The notes below the pieces were generated by a model. That model was not told the DNA's origin. It did no database searches and saw only the letters and a list, made by a program, of their open reading frames with translations. Shown piece by piece: positions 1 through 8,681 of a stretch of 64,000 nucleotides of DNA. The position numbers were made by a program, and so were the translations under genes. Origin of the DNA: Diplodia intermedia. Taxonomy: Eukaryota; Ascomycota; Dothideomycetes; Botryosphaeriales; Botryosphaeriaceae. The stretch covers positions 1 through 64,000 of the forward strand of contig JAKEKT010000118.1 of the NCBI GenBank assembly GCA_021495925.1. The letters are read 5' to 3'. Positions within the stretch are counted from its first letter, which is position 1. Every line of letters starts with the position of its first letter.

Positions 1-58
1 AAAAAAATAAAAAGGCGATCACCCCTCCTCCTCTCACGCATCCCATCGTCGGGTGAGT

Positions 59-88
59 GAAGAAGAAGAAGAAGAAGAAGAAGAAGAA
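59..88. repeat. (GAA)n microsatellite
   Basis: About ten GAA/AGA units lie near the left edge of the window. It is a simple sequence repeat with no visible coding role. The bases around it (1-297) hold only a short chance frame on the plus strand, and I see no recognisable gene. Confidence 0.8.
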
Positions 89-297
89 CCGTACTAACCA
101 AAGAAGAGGTCAGCATTATGCCATACCTCTTTCAGCGAGTGACGGGTAATGAAACCACGATAGCCCAACTCGATATTGTGGCCGTTGCGGCTAAGAATAC
201 GGGAGAGAGAAATGTGGTCGCGTTCATACCCGAATTGAGTGATGCTAACTTAATATCAGCATCCGAGACTATTCCGCGTGGAATTAATGATGACTTA

Positions 298-2026
298 CTA
301 CCCTAGGTTTCCTTCTGCGCCACCTTCAGATAAGAGGTCGATAATTGAGGTGCCAAGATCATCTAGACACACAGACCTGCGGCGATCAAGGAATATTCTG
401 AGAAATCCCTAGACAGTATGGTTAAAGAGAAGTTCTAGTTTTTATTTTATTTTATTTTTGGGTGAGAGAGTGGGTTATATACTTACGACTAAGAGTGTTC
501 GCCCATCCTGGTCTTGGTCATATGCGGCGGCGCGACCGTCACGGAAAGCCTGACAAAGATGATCCCTGAATCTTTCGAGGATATTTCTCCACAGAGACTC
601 CGTATTGGGGATGACTAAATCTTGTACTTCGATAAACTCTTCCAGAGAGCCCAATGCCCGGAAGGCTGGAGATGTGTGCTTGTCAACTACTCTTGCTGCC
701 CTTCTGATGTTGGGGCAGATGGCGAAACCACCGGCACCGAAATCGATTTGGAGCGCCATGTCAATACAGTAGGACCATAGAGCGGGCAAGATAGCGCGGA
801 CACCGATAGTCCAAGATCTCATCGATTGATGATGAAGGGGGCAGTTACTGTCGTGAACCAGAGTGGGATCGTAGCGGAATCGAAAGTTTCCCCAGGTCCT
901 GTGAGTCCTAGTCCTCCAGCTTGTACATGTGCAGAGTGTACCATACCCCGGGCGAGTTGGAATATGGGAGTTTCTTGCAATCGTTGGTTGAGGCGTGGCG
1001 TATCTTACGCTGTCTTCAATGTCTTCCAAATAAGAAGGCTTAGATAACATGCGCTGGCTGGTTTGTTGTATCTTTCTGCCGTTAATAAAAGAGACTGGAG
1101 ATGACGTAGTTGATTTGACATACCAGGAGCTGGTTCATCGTTTGTTGTATCGAAGCCAATTGTGAGTGCAGAGCCTGGCTTTCAGAAGACCGGCTTGTGC
1201 GGTCTAGCACAAGCGCATCGATGATTTCCCCTCCTAGCGACCGCAACGTCCCGTGCGTGTTCGCTTCCATTGTTGTGATCCCTTGAAGGACGGCATGTCT
1301 GACAGAGTCAAGGTTCTGATCGATCCGTCGTGTATGTTCGCCAAGATGATGTGTATTCATGCCAATTTCTCGGAGAACCGCTGTTTGCGAAGTTTGAACA
1401 ATGTTCTCGACCACCTGAGGAATATCGCCTAGGCTCTGTTGTACTGTACTCAGTGTTTGACAAACGTTGGATATCTTCCTGGCGTTGTCTTTGTCGACGA
1501 GTCTGACCTTGTCAGCGTCCCTGGCATATAATTCCCGGTTATTGAGTCCTTACATGTCATCAATGATGAGCTTCAGGCTTTGGTTGTGCATCCAAGTTTG
1601 AAGCAGTCCAGTCGTTGTTTCGATGTCGCTGCATTTGGACAAGATCTCTTCCTCCTTCTTGACCGCAACGACCGCTCTCCACGCCTTCCTGACGAACCCA
1701 TCGCCTGTAACAGTGAGTTTGTTTAATAGAACTTGCAACTCTGCGACATGTGCTGCTGCATCGTCGAGGAGGCCCTTCGCATAGTCGACATCTGGCTGCG
1801 ATATGATGCCGGAAAGAGTTGTGCCGGAACCGGTGTTCGGTGCGTCGACGTCAGACTTAATGGATTCTACGAGTTGGAGAGTCTGCTCGAGTTGTCTGCG
1901 GACTCTCTTGATCTTGCGAGGGACATGCTGGAGGTCCGAACAAAAACGTGACAAGCTGATGAGGACGCGGGAGCCGACGTCAAGGAACTGCACAGCTCCC
2001 GCGACGATACCCACAACCTCCGCCAT
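298..2026 (-). CDS. HeLo-like N-terminal domain protein (fungal NLR-related), four exons
   Basis: Proposed exons are 2026-1554, 1502-1124, 1053-487 and 408-298, giving 509 codons plus stop with every junction in frame. Introns are 51, 70 and 78 nt with GTAAGG, GTATGT and GTAAGT donors; the first has a GCTGAC branch point seven bases before CAG. The start MAEVVGIVAGAVQFLDVG and the following helical stretch are typical of the fungal HeLo-like N-terminal domain (Pfam Helo_like_N), found on fungal STAND/NLR-like and ankyrin proteins linked to heterokaryon incompatibility and cell death. Residues encoded around 650-780 contain a GAGGFAICPNIR stretch followed by SPAF, a block I associate with the middle of these proteins. 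No NACHT, NB-ARC or ankyrin array follows, so the protein is short for the group: either a stand-alone form or a gene whose 3' end I truncated. The last exon is the least certain. Function inferred only from family. Confidence 0.7.
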
Positions 2027-2339
2027 GCTTCCCGAGCGGAGAAGCGATGGCGTAGGTGTTTCGTGTCGGGGGAGGAGAAGGTGCAGAAAGACAAGGCTGG
2101 GTGGGAAGCGTCAGCGCGGGGTAATACTCATATGCTTGCTTTGATCACGTCGCCAGCCTTGCATAGCCACCAGAGGCAGCCTCAAGGCGCATTTCAGCCT
2201 GACTGGCTTGCTCGTCATTGGTCTCATCGAACATACCCACGTGTCCTTGCATGCGACGAAAGAAGTAGAAGGCTGGCCAGAATATGCATCATGCCTGTTA
2301 ATTGGATAAATTTTTTACACTCGCTTTTCAGATCAAGGA

Positions 2340-3689
2340 TCATTCAGTCTTGGCTTCCGCAGCCTCCGACGTTTGATTGGCCGCGGCCTCAGTTGCTCCT
2401 GCGGTTGAGCCTGCTTCCGCATGGGTATCGTTCGATGCCTCAGCCTTCTCTGCTGTCTCGGCTTCCGCATTCTCCTGATCATTTTCTTCGTCGTCCTCCT
2501 CGCCCGTACTCTTCAGCTGGCCTCCCTTCCTCTTCGGAATGACTTTCATGAAAGCCTCGCCCCAATCGCCGCAAGCGAGCCACTGTAGCATAATCTCGTT
2601 GACGTGATTCGTCGCCAACACGCTGCGGCTGTTCATCTGCAGGAACTCGCCGATGGGCAGCTTGGCAGTCTTGATGCCTCGCTCTGTGGCGCGCTTGTGA
2701 CAGATACCCTTGTACCTGTTCTTGTCCACCAGACCGCCGATGATGTAGGTGCTGTACGGCTTCAACTCGTGGAGGGTCTCCGTCCCCTCAGACGAGAGGT
2801 ACACAACCTCGCCCTCCTTCTCATCACCCGACGCCGCCTCCACAGCGCCGCCTTCCCCCGCAGTACCCTCTTCAGCCTTCCTCTTCCTATCACGATCCGC
2901 AATCTCGGCCAACGTCCCAGCCAGGCGCCCGCCCTCCCTCAAATCCTTCATCCACCCCTTCGCCTTCTCGGCCACCTCGACGAAGTCCTCCTCAAACGCC
3001 CTGAAGCCCTTCCACGACTTATAATGCTGATTAAGCAACCCATCGAACCTCTCCTTCAAATTCCCGCCAAAGCTCGAGATACACAGATGCGCGCGATACG
3101 CCGAATTGCGATTATCCGAGTAACTCCTCGTGATCTGCTGGCCCAAGCTCTTCATCTCCTTGTCCATCATCAGCTCGTCGAAGCTGCAATCGAACACGAA
3201 CGTGATGGGCAGCTGGACGGCCTTCTGGTTGCGCAGCTTGTCCTGCGCCTCGCGCTGGTGCTTGTGCGGGTGGTCGAGTCCTTCGTCCTTGTTGTTGTTG
3301 TCTTCGCCGTCGGCGTACGCTTGCCGCTTGCGCTCCTTGCGCGCCTTGTTCTTCTCCTTGCGCTGCGCCTTGCGCGCGTCGCGCCCCGCTTCCCATTCTT
3401 GCTGCCGCTTTTGCTTCTTCCACGCCGACTTGGTCATGCCGGGCGGCGGGCCGGGCTTGGCGGGTTGTTGTTGGGCGGCGGGGGCGGCAGTCGGAGCTTC
3501 GGCATTGTTGTCGTTGTTGGCGTCGACACTCATGGCGTCGTCGTTGTCGGGCGGGGCGGTGGTGGTGGTGGTGTCGTCGGCCGAGCCATTGGCGGCGGCG
3601 GGCTGTGTGGTTTGGGCGAAGGCGGCCTCCTCGGTCTGCGGGCTGTGCTCCCTCTTCTGCATCTTCGCGGGTCTCTCGTGGTCGGCCAT
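2340..3689 (-). CDS. TRM10: tRNA (guanine-9-N1)-methyltransferase Trm10
   Basis: Single-exon gene of 449 codons plus stop. The enzyme uses S-adenosylmethionine to methylate N1 of guanine 9 in tRNAs. The SPOUT-type catalytic core is clear: DCSFDELM near residue 167, QQITRSYSDNR near 184, SSFGGN near 205, then YIIGGLVDKNRYKG, TAKLPIGEF, a motif with NHVNEIM, and WGEAFMKVIP near the C-terminus. The first ~150 residues are low-complexity, with a basic Lys/Arg-rich stretch (about 87-124) typical of Trm10 tails. The C-terminal tail is acidic and Ala/Glu-rich. I chose ATG at 3689 because it has a good context (ACCATGG) and opens the family-like sequence; an upstream in-frame ATG at 3929 would add 80 residues of non-family sequence. 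It is divergent from GRIM-19, with 537 bp between starts. Confidence 0.95.
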   Translation of the reverse strand: MADHERPAKMQKREHSPQTEEAAFAQTTQPAAANGSADDTTTTTAPPDNDDAMSVDANNDNNAEAPTAAPAAQQQPAKPGPPPGMTKSAWKKQKRQQEWEAGRDARKAQRKEKNKARKERKRQAYADGEDNNNKDEGLDHPHKHQREAQDKLRNQKAVQLPITFVFDCSFDELMMDKEMKSLGQQITRSYSDNRNSAYRAHLCISSFGGNLKERFDGLLNQHYKSWKGFRAFEEDFVEVAEKAKGWMKDLREGGRLAGTLAEIADRDRKRKAEEGTAGEGGAVEAASGDEKEGEVVYLSSEGTETLHELKPYSTYIIGGLVDKNRYKGICHKRATERGIKTAKLPIGEFLQMNSRSVLATNHVNEIMLQWLACGDWGEAFMKVIPKRKGGQLKSTGEEDDEENDQENAEAETAEKAEASNDTHAEAGSTAGATEAAANQTSEAAEAKTE

Positions 3690-4226
3690 GGTCGTCGTCG
3701 TCGTCGTCGTCGCAAGCACCGAGTTTTTCGTCGTGGTGAAAGTGTTTTCGCGGCGGGGGTGTGACGTCCCGCCCAAAAAAGTGCAGCCGAAGCGCGGAAG
3801 AATACGCACTGCAAAACGAGCCCGCGCGGCTTGTCCCCTTTGCAGTACCGCAATAACGCCAGGGAACCTCCTGTTCAAAATTGATGGCATGTCCTCAAGC
3901 CATATCTGAACAGCTCGGTATTTTACCAAAATTCAAAAGTCCAAACGTCCCATTCTGCAGTGCGTGTTCTTCCGCGCTCCGCCGACCCCATCAGTCCGGG
4001 TCCGGGCTGGCAAGCTCTCAAACCCCACCGAAGTTCCCCCGACACAGGCACGCGGAGGTCGGAGCCAACCTCTCACGGCGCAGGCAATCCGCATTACCGA
4101 CCTACCTACAACCACCACCACCCGCATCGCACCAACGAACCGCGCGCGCACCCAACCACCTCAGGCGACGAAGCCGCACGCCGACCAATTCCCCTCGCAA
4201 CCGCCGCGGCGACACCCGTATCCACA
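3690..4226. promoter_or_regulatory. Shared divergent promoter, TRM10 / GRIM-19
   Basis: This 537-bp interval separates the two start codons of divergently transcribed genes, so it must hold both promoters and 5' UTRs. I see no clear TATA box or known operator. The call rests on gene layout. Confidence 0.6.
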
Positions 4227-4841
4227 ATGCCTCAGGACATGCCGCCCACCGGCGGCTACCAGCCCGTGCAGTACAAGCGCAACCTGCCCGCCCGCGGCTT
4301 CCGCCCCGCCGCCTACCTCGCCATCATGGGCGGCATCATGACGTACGGCTTCTACCGCGTGGGCCAGGGCATCCGGGAGCACAAGTACGTGCCTTTCCCC
4401 TCCCCCTCCCCTCCCCTCCCCGCAGAACGAAACGATACGGAATTGGAGATTGTGTGTTGCAAGGAATTGATGGGGGCGAAAGAGGGAGGGAGGGAGGGAG
4501 AGAGAAAGAGACAAAAGCACATTTGACTGACGACTGCATGTTTAATCGTTTGATAGTGAGCTCGCCCGCGAGAAGATGTGGAGCCGCATCCACCTGATCC
4601 CGCTGCTGCAGGCCGAGGAGGACAGGGACCAGGTCCGCCGCCACCTCGCCAACCAGGCCCGCGAGAAGGAGCTGCTCGGCGCCGAGACCAAGATCTTCAA
4701 CAGCGACAGGTGCGTGCCCTTCGGAACGAGGAAGTGTGGGAATTGGGGACGTGGTTTTGGTGGTGGAATGCTGACATGGTTGTTGCTGCAAACAGGTTCG
4801 TGCGGCCGTACTTTGCTCCTACGCCCAGGGAGTCCAACTAG
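4227..4841 (+). CDS. NADH:ubiquinone oxidoreductase subunit NDUFA13 / GRIM-19 (B16.6)
   Basis: Three exons, 4227-4384, 4557-4709 and 4796-4841, join in frame to 118 codons plus stop. The donors are GTACGT and GTGCGT. The product is the small accessory subunit of mitochondrial complex I. The opening MPQDMPPTGGYQPVQYKRNL, the hydrophobic AAYLAIMGGIMTYGFYRVG segment (single membrane helix), the WSRIHLIPLLQAEEDRDQVRR block and the terminal FVRPYFAPTP are all hallmarks of fungal GRIM-19 homologues, and the length matches the family. The first intron (172 nt) contains a purine-rich GGGA tract. It acts in the inner mitochondrial membrane. Confidence 0.95.
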
Positions 4842-5304
4842 ATTTGGGGCGTTTTTTTTTGTTGCTTTGATTGATGGGGGAATGAGTTGTGGAATCGGCG
4901 GTGGTTTTTGGGGGAAATGGATTGCGCGGTGGGTGTACATATCCGCGTGGGAAGAACGAGCCCGCCGGACAAGAATTGCCCTCGACGGGAGGGATACTGA
5001 ATCGGATGGATTTTTGCACGTCAGAGACTGGCCCACCGGCTTGTGCCGTTGCATCGACAAATGATCTTTTCGCGTCGAGCTCCATTGCCATGCCCGCGGT
5101 GCCATGGGCCGGAGCTCGTTCCAATGTCTGCTCGCACATGCTCGAAGCAGGTTGAATGCCGAACATCGTGTTGTCAGCCAAAAGTCCACGGCTTCTCCTT
5201 CACATTCACCATCAGTCAGTGACGCAGCTCCATCTTCCTCTCCAGCAATGCAGCCTTTCTTCCTCGCGCCCCCACACATGGTGAGGGAAACAACGAAAAA
5301 AAGC

Positions 5305-5559
5305 GTTCGCGTCAGCCCGAGACAGTGCAATACAGGCGACACCGTGGTCGGCGACGTTAGGCGGAGCCCAGCGGCCACCAGACCGGCTTCCAAAAACCAG
5401 TTTAATCAAAAGAAGTGTCCCCGTAGGGACGTTCTAGAGATTAAACTAAAAAGAACAGATACTACACTTGATCTGTTGGCGAGACAGGTCAGCGTTTGAT
5501 CCTCGAGGGTTGCAAGAGAGGAGTCGGCGACGTACCTAAGCCAAAAGGCAAAGAGAGCT
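5305..5559 (-). ncRNA. U2 spliceosomal snRNA, interrupted by an intron
   Basis: Read on the minus strand, the 5' part CTCTTTGCCTTTTGGCTTAG (to 5536) and the part starting ATCAAGTGTAGTATCTGTTC (from 5472) are the two halves of the most conserved segment of U2 snRNA, including the GUAGUA branch-site recognition sequence. A 63-nt GT-AG insertion separates them. Downstream, stem IIa (UUUUAG with CUAGAA around the UUUAAUCU loop), stem IIb (GUCCC-UACG-GGGAC), the Sm site GGTTTTTGG (about 5390-5398) and a stem-IV hairpin with a UAUUGCA loop (about 5312-5340) are all present and paired. Removing the insertion leaves about 192 nt, the usual U2 size. The 5' end (about 5559) and 3' end (about 5305) are estimates. 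U2 pairs with the intron branch site and with U6. The gene is convergent with GRIM-19. Confidence 0.94.
5473..5535 (-). other. Spliceosomal-type intron inside the U2 snRNA gene
   Basis: The insertion runs from GTACGT (5535-5530) to CAACAG (5478-5473). It carries a perfect GCTGAC branch-point motif at 5493-5488, with the branch A about 16 nt from the acceptor, followed by pyrimidine-rich sequence. These features and the 63-nt length match the protein-gene introns of this window. It interrupts U2 after the G of CUUAG and before AUCAAG, i.e. inside the segment pairing with U6 as helix Ia. See the findings. Confidence 0.92.
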
Positions 5560-5604
5560 AAGGAGAAAAGAAGAAGAGGTTGTTGGGTCGAGGAGGGGGT
5601 GGGG

Positions 5605-5611
5605 TTATATA
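5605..5611 (-). promoter_or_regulatory. TATA box of the U2 snRNA gene
   Basis: TATATAA on the minus strand lies about 46-52 bases upstream of the inferred U2 5' end, in an otherwise GC/pyrimidine-rich region. It fits an RNA polymerase II snRNA promoter; spacing is approximate because the transcript start is inferred. Confidence 0.6.
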
Positions 5612-7116
5612 CAGGGAGGGAGGGAGGCGGCGAGGGCGGAGGCACGGGTCCGCCGTCTGGGTGGCGACGCTTCGTGGTAGGAGCGGGTGCAGCGCACTGG
5701 CTGGTTTGGGCGGTTGACCGGCAGGGTTTGCAGCCATGTGATGACCCTGTGACGCAGGGTTGTGCGCGTGGCCGTCATTCAATGCCGCGTGCTGGCCGAA
5801 TTGAGCGATATCAGGGGCTTTGGGGAAGCCACATGGACGTGCAAGACCCTCATGTCCACCTGCGAGTGCACAGAGGAGTCATGTGCGATTTGAGAGAGAA
5901 GGAAGCAACACGCGTAGCAGCCTTTCCGATCCACCAGGCGAGGCACATGGGCAAGCGTATATGCAGGGCGTACCTCCTCGATGCGGTTTGGGTTTGGCAT
6001 GTGGATAGCTTCATTCAGATGTCACCTGGCATATGCACCCGGGCGGCAGGAAGACCCTGCATCTGAGCAATTTGAGCAACTCGGAAAGACAATGTAAGCT
6101 TTCTCACTTCGATGTGACAAGTAAACAGAATGGGATCATGGCATGGGAGGGAAATTGTGTATCAGCTCCGGATGGCGAAAGGACCAGGTGCAAAAGACAA
6201 ACAATCACTTCAACACCATAGACCAAATTCCATAAATGAGGAACTTGCTATGAAATCAAATGAGACAAGTAAGCACGGAAAAATTCATAATACGTGACTC
6301 AAAAGCATACACAATGAACTATTCAATCAATCATCTTGTCACTTCAGAGCCAGGCCTCTACACAAACTAACACCTACTCGCTACCCTTATCCGCATTGCC
6401 CTCCCAGTCGTGAAAAGCCAGACGGTGGAAGGTAACCATAATTAAGCCAGAAGCATACAACAAGCCAAAAACCTCACACCACCGTTCGATGTACCGCAAC
6501 GTCCAAGCTCATCTGCAAATGAACCAAGCAAAATATCAACGAATACGTCTCTAATCCGAATGGAAAAGACAGATAAAAAAGACGAACTCTTCAGTACCCA
6601 CATGCAATCTCCAAGGGGCAAGACGCGGAGAAAACCCAGCATTTCGTGATCTGCAACAGGGGTGTGGTCCCAGGATACGAATACAAAATCCGACTGCCTG
6701 GGTCGGGGCCAAGATCCGAACCATCTGGAAAGATGTAGCCAGGGTGGTGAGTACGTAACATGCAGGGTTTCCAACACATGGGTAGAGTGGCGATCGTTCC
6801 CCTCCGCGCTCTCGAACCTTGTATTCGGCATGGACCTCCAAGTATCCAAACAAGGCGAGCGGATACATTCACACGATTGAGCCCAAGAGCCAGAGCAGCG
6901 GCGGATGAGAGAAAGCGAAATAAATTTCTAAGTAATTCCTGGGTATCGTAAGTACTATCCTTGCCTGTCCGTCCGTCTCTTAACAAGCCCCCCCTTTTTC
7001 CCCACCTTCCACAATGTCTAACCAAGGACGAGGGAAAAAAATCTGAAACAAAGAGAATTTCCCCATATACTCCATCCATCCACCCACCTTAACCCACCGA
7101 TGCCTAAACCACCTCC
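5612..7116. other. Intergenic, no gene recognised
   Basis: I find only short overlapping frames on both strands with no family resemblance and no consistent intron model. It should contain the U2 upstream promoter region and the 3' UTR of the rhodopsin-like gene that ends at 7117. No tRNA-like B box was seen. Confidence 0.6.
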
Positions 7117-8681
7117 TCATCTACTCGACGCGCGACTCGCGCTCCCACTCCTCCCACTACTCCCCCCACTCGAGCTGCCCCCGCTCTCCTTCCCGCTCAC
7201 ATGCCCCCTCGCCGCACGACCCCCCTTCACCTCCGTCACCGTCGTCTTCACGAGATCGCCGCGCAGGCCCATGACGAGATCGCCCTTCGACTCGGACCCG
7301 TAGTTGCGATTATCTTCGTACATGCTGGGGGTGCGCGGCAGGCCGGACTCGATGTCGTAGTCGACGTGGCGCCAGATCTCGAGCGGCATGCTGGAGCCGC
7401 CGCCGTGTTCGCCGTAGCTGCTGTTGATGGCCTCCTGGCTGCCGTTGACGTCGCGTCCTCCGCCGCCGCAGCCGTCGTCGTCGTCGCCGCGGCGGATGGT
7501 GCCGTCGTGCGCTGTCAGCCCGCCGCCGCCGTTCGAGTGCAGGCTGTGCATGGTGCGGTCGCGGACGGAGCGGAGCTTGCTGAAGCGCTGGGAGGAGGAG
7601 CCGCGGAGGGTGCTCTTGCGGTGCGTCGACGACTTGTTCAGGGTCGTCTTGTGGCCGTACTCGTCGTACATGTAGCGGTCCTGGGCGGCGGCGGCGCCGC
7701 CGGCGCCCTTGGCGCCCGAGATGGAGTTCGTCCACGAGCCGCCGAGGCCGGTGGCGGAGACGAGCTTGCGGAACAGCGGCCAGCAGCAGGTGGCGTTGGC
7801 GACGTAGATGCCGGTGCTGCTCTCGCGCACGTACCAGATCATGTAGACGTGCGAGCCCGGCAGGATCCAGTTGTACGTCTTGTTCAGCACCGCCGCGACC
7901 ACGTTGAACAGGCCGAGCGAGAAGACGGCGACCAGCATGACCTTCTTCTTGCGCTTCATCTGCGCCTTCCAGATGAGCGGGATCGGCACCCACATCAGCA
8001 GCAGGTCCGACGACGTGTTGAAGACGAGGATCATGATGCAGTAGTTGCCGTAGTTGGCGCACTGCGCGTTGGCCGGGTTGATGGCCCAGTACTGGCTGAA
8101 CGGCCGGCACCACACGCCGAAGAAAGTGATCTGGATGACGACGTAGCCGAGGAACACGTAGGCGGCGCAGATCTTGTTGAAGAGGTTCTCGCGCAGGCCT
8201 TGGGTCATTTTGTCGTAGAGGATGAGGAGGCTGGCCTTGGTGCCCCATTGCGCGTGGATCATGCACTGTTCCACGGCGAGTGTGATTTTGCTGCCGAAGA
8301 TGCGGCTCTTGACCTGGTCGGGGTCGGCAAGAACCGCTGGTAGTTCCGAAGGGTGCATGAGGTTGCTCGCGAATCGGACGTTGAAATTAAGGAGCACTAT
8401 CAGTGCTGTGTAGAAAAGGAACGTCACAATCATAACAAAGTCATCGGCTGCAACATGTTTAGCTTGATGCTGCATTTTGGAGACTGGAGAGGTACCTACA
8501 AGAAAGTCTCTTGACCGAGCCCGCAGTGATTGCTCTTGACCATCTATGCTTTGTCAGACGCCTGATTGAGTGCTGGAAGCGGGTCTACTTACAGCCTTCC
8601 GATGAAGAGAAGGAAAGCGAAAACGTAGAAAATGATGCTCTCAACGAGCACTTCCTCGTGGCTGGGATCTCCCTTCGCCAT
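7117..8681 (-). CDS. Fungal rhodopsin-domain integral membrane protein, three exons
   Basis: Exons 8681-8593, 8543-8500 and 8447-7117 give 487 codons plus stop. Introns are 49 nt (GTAAGT, TCTGAC branch) and 52 nt (GTAGGT, CTAAAC branch). The N-terminal ~250 residues show the seven hydrophobic segments of the fungal 'rhodopsin' domain (Pfam Fung_rhodopsin, SAT4-like): the first lies in exon 1 (VESIIFYVFAFLLFIGRL), and later blocks include WGTKASLLILYDKM, FFGVWCRPFSQYW with NAQC, and SDLLLMWVPIPLIWKAQM. This family lacks the retinal-binding lysine context of true opsins and its function is generally unknown. The C-terminal ~230 residues are polar and Ser/Gly-rich, probably cytosolic. The second junction, giving SDDFVM, is inferred from frame and family pattern. 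Confidence 0.87.

Noticed and set aside
1521..1553. A 33-nt intron in the HeLo-like gene ending at CCAG
   Set aside because: Too short for fungal splicing; a 51-nt alternative (1503-1553) with a GCTGAC branch point keeps the same frame.
2604..3764. 386-codon frame on the plus strand opposite TRM10
   Set aside because: It is the low-complexity antisense shadow of a clear TRM10 gene; no family resemblance.
7201..8343. 380-codon plus-strand frame opposite the rhodopsin-like gene
   Set aside because: Ala/Val/Arg-rich antisense shadow produced by high third-position GC.
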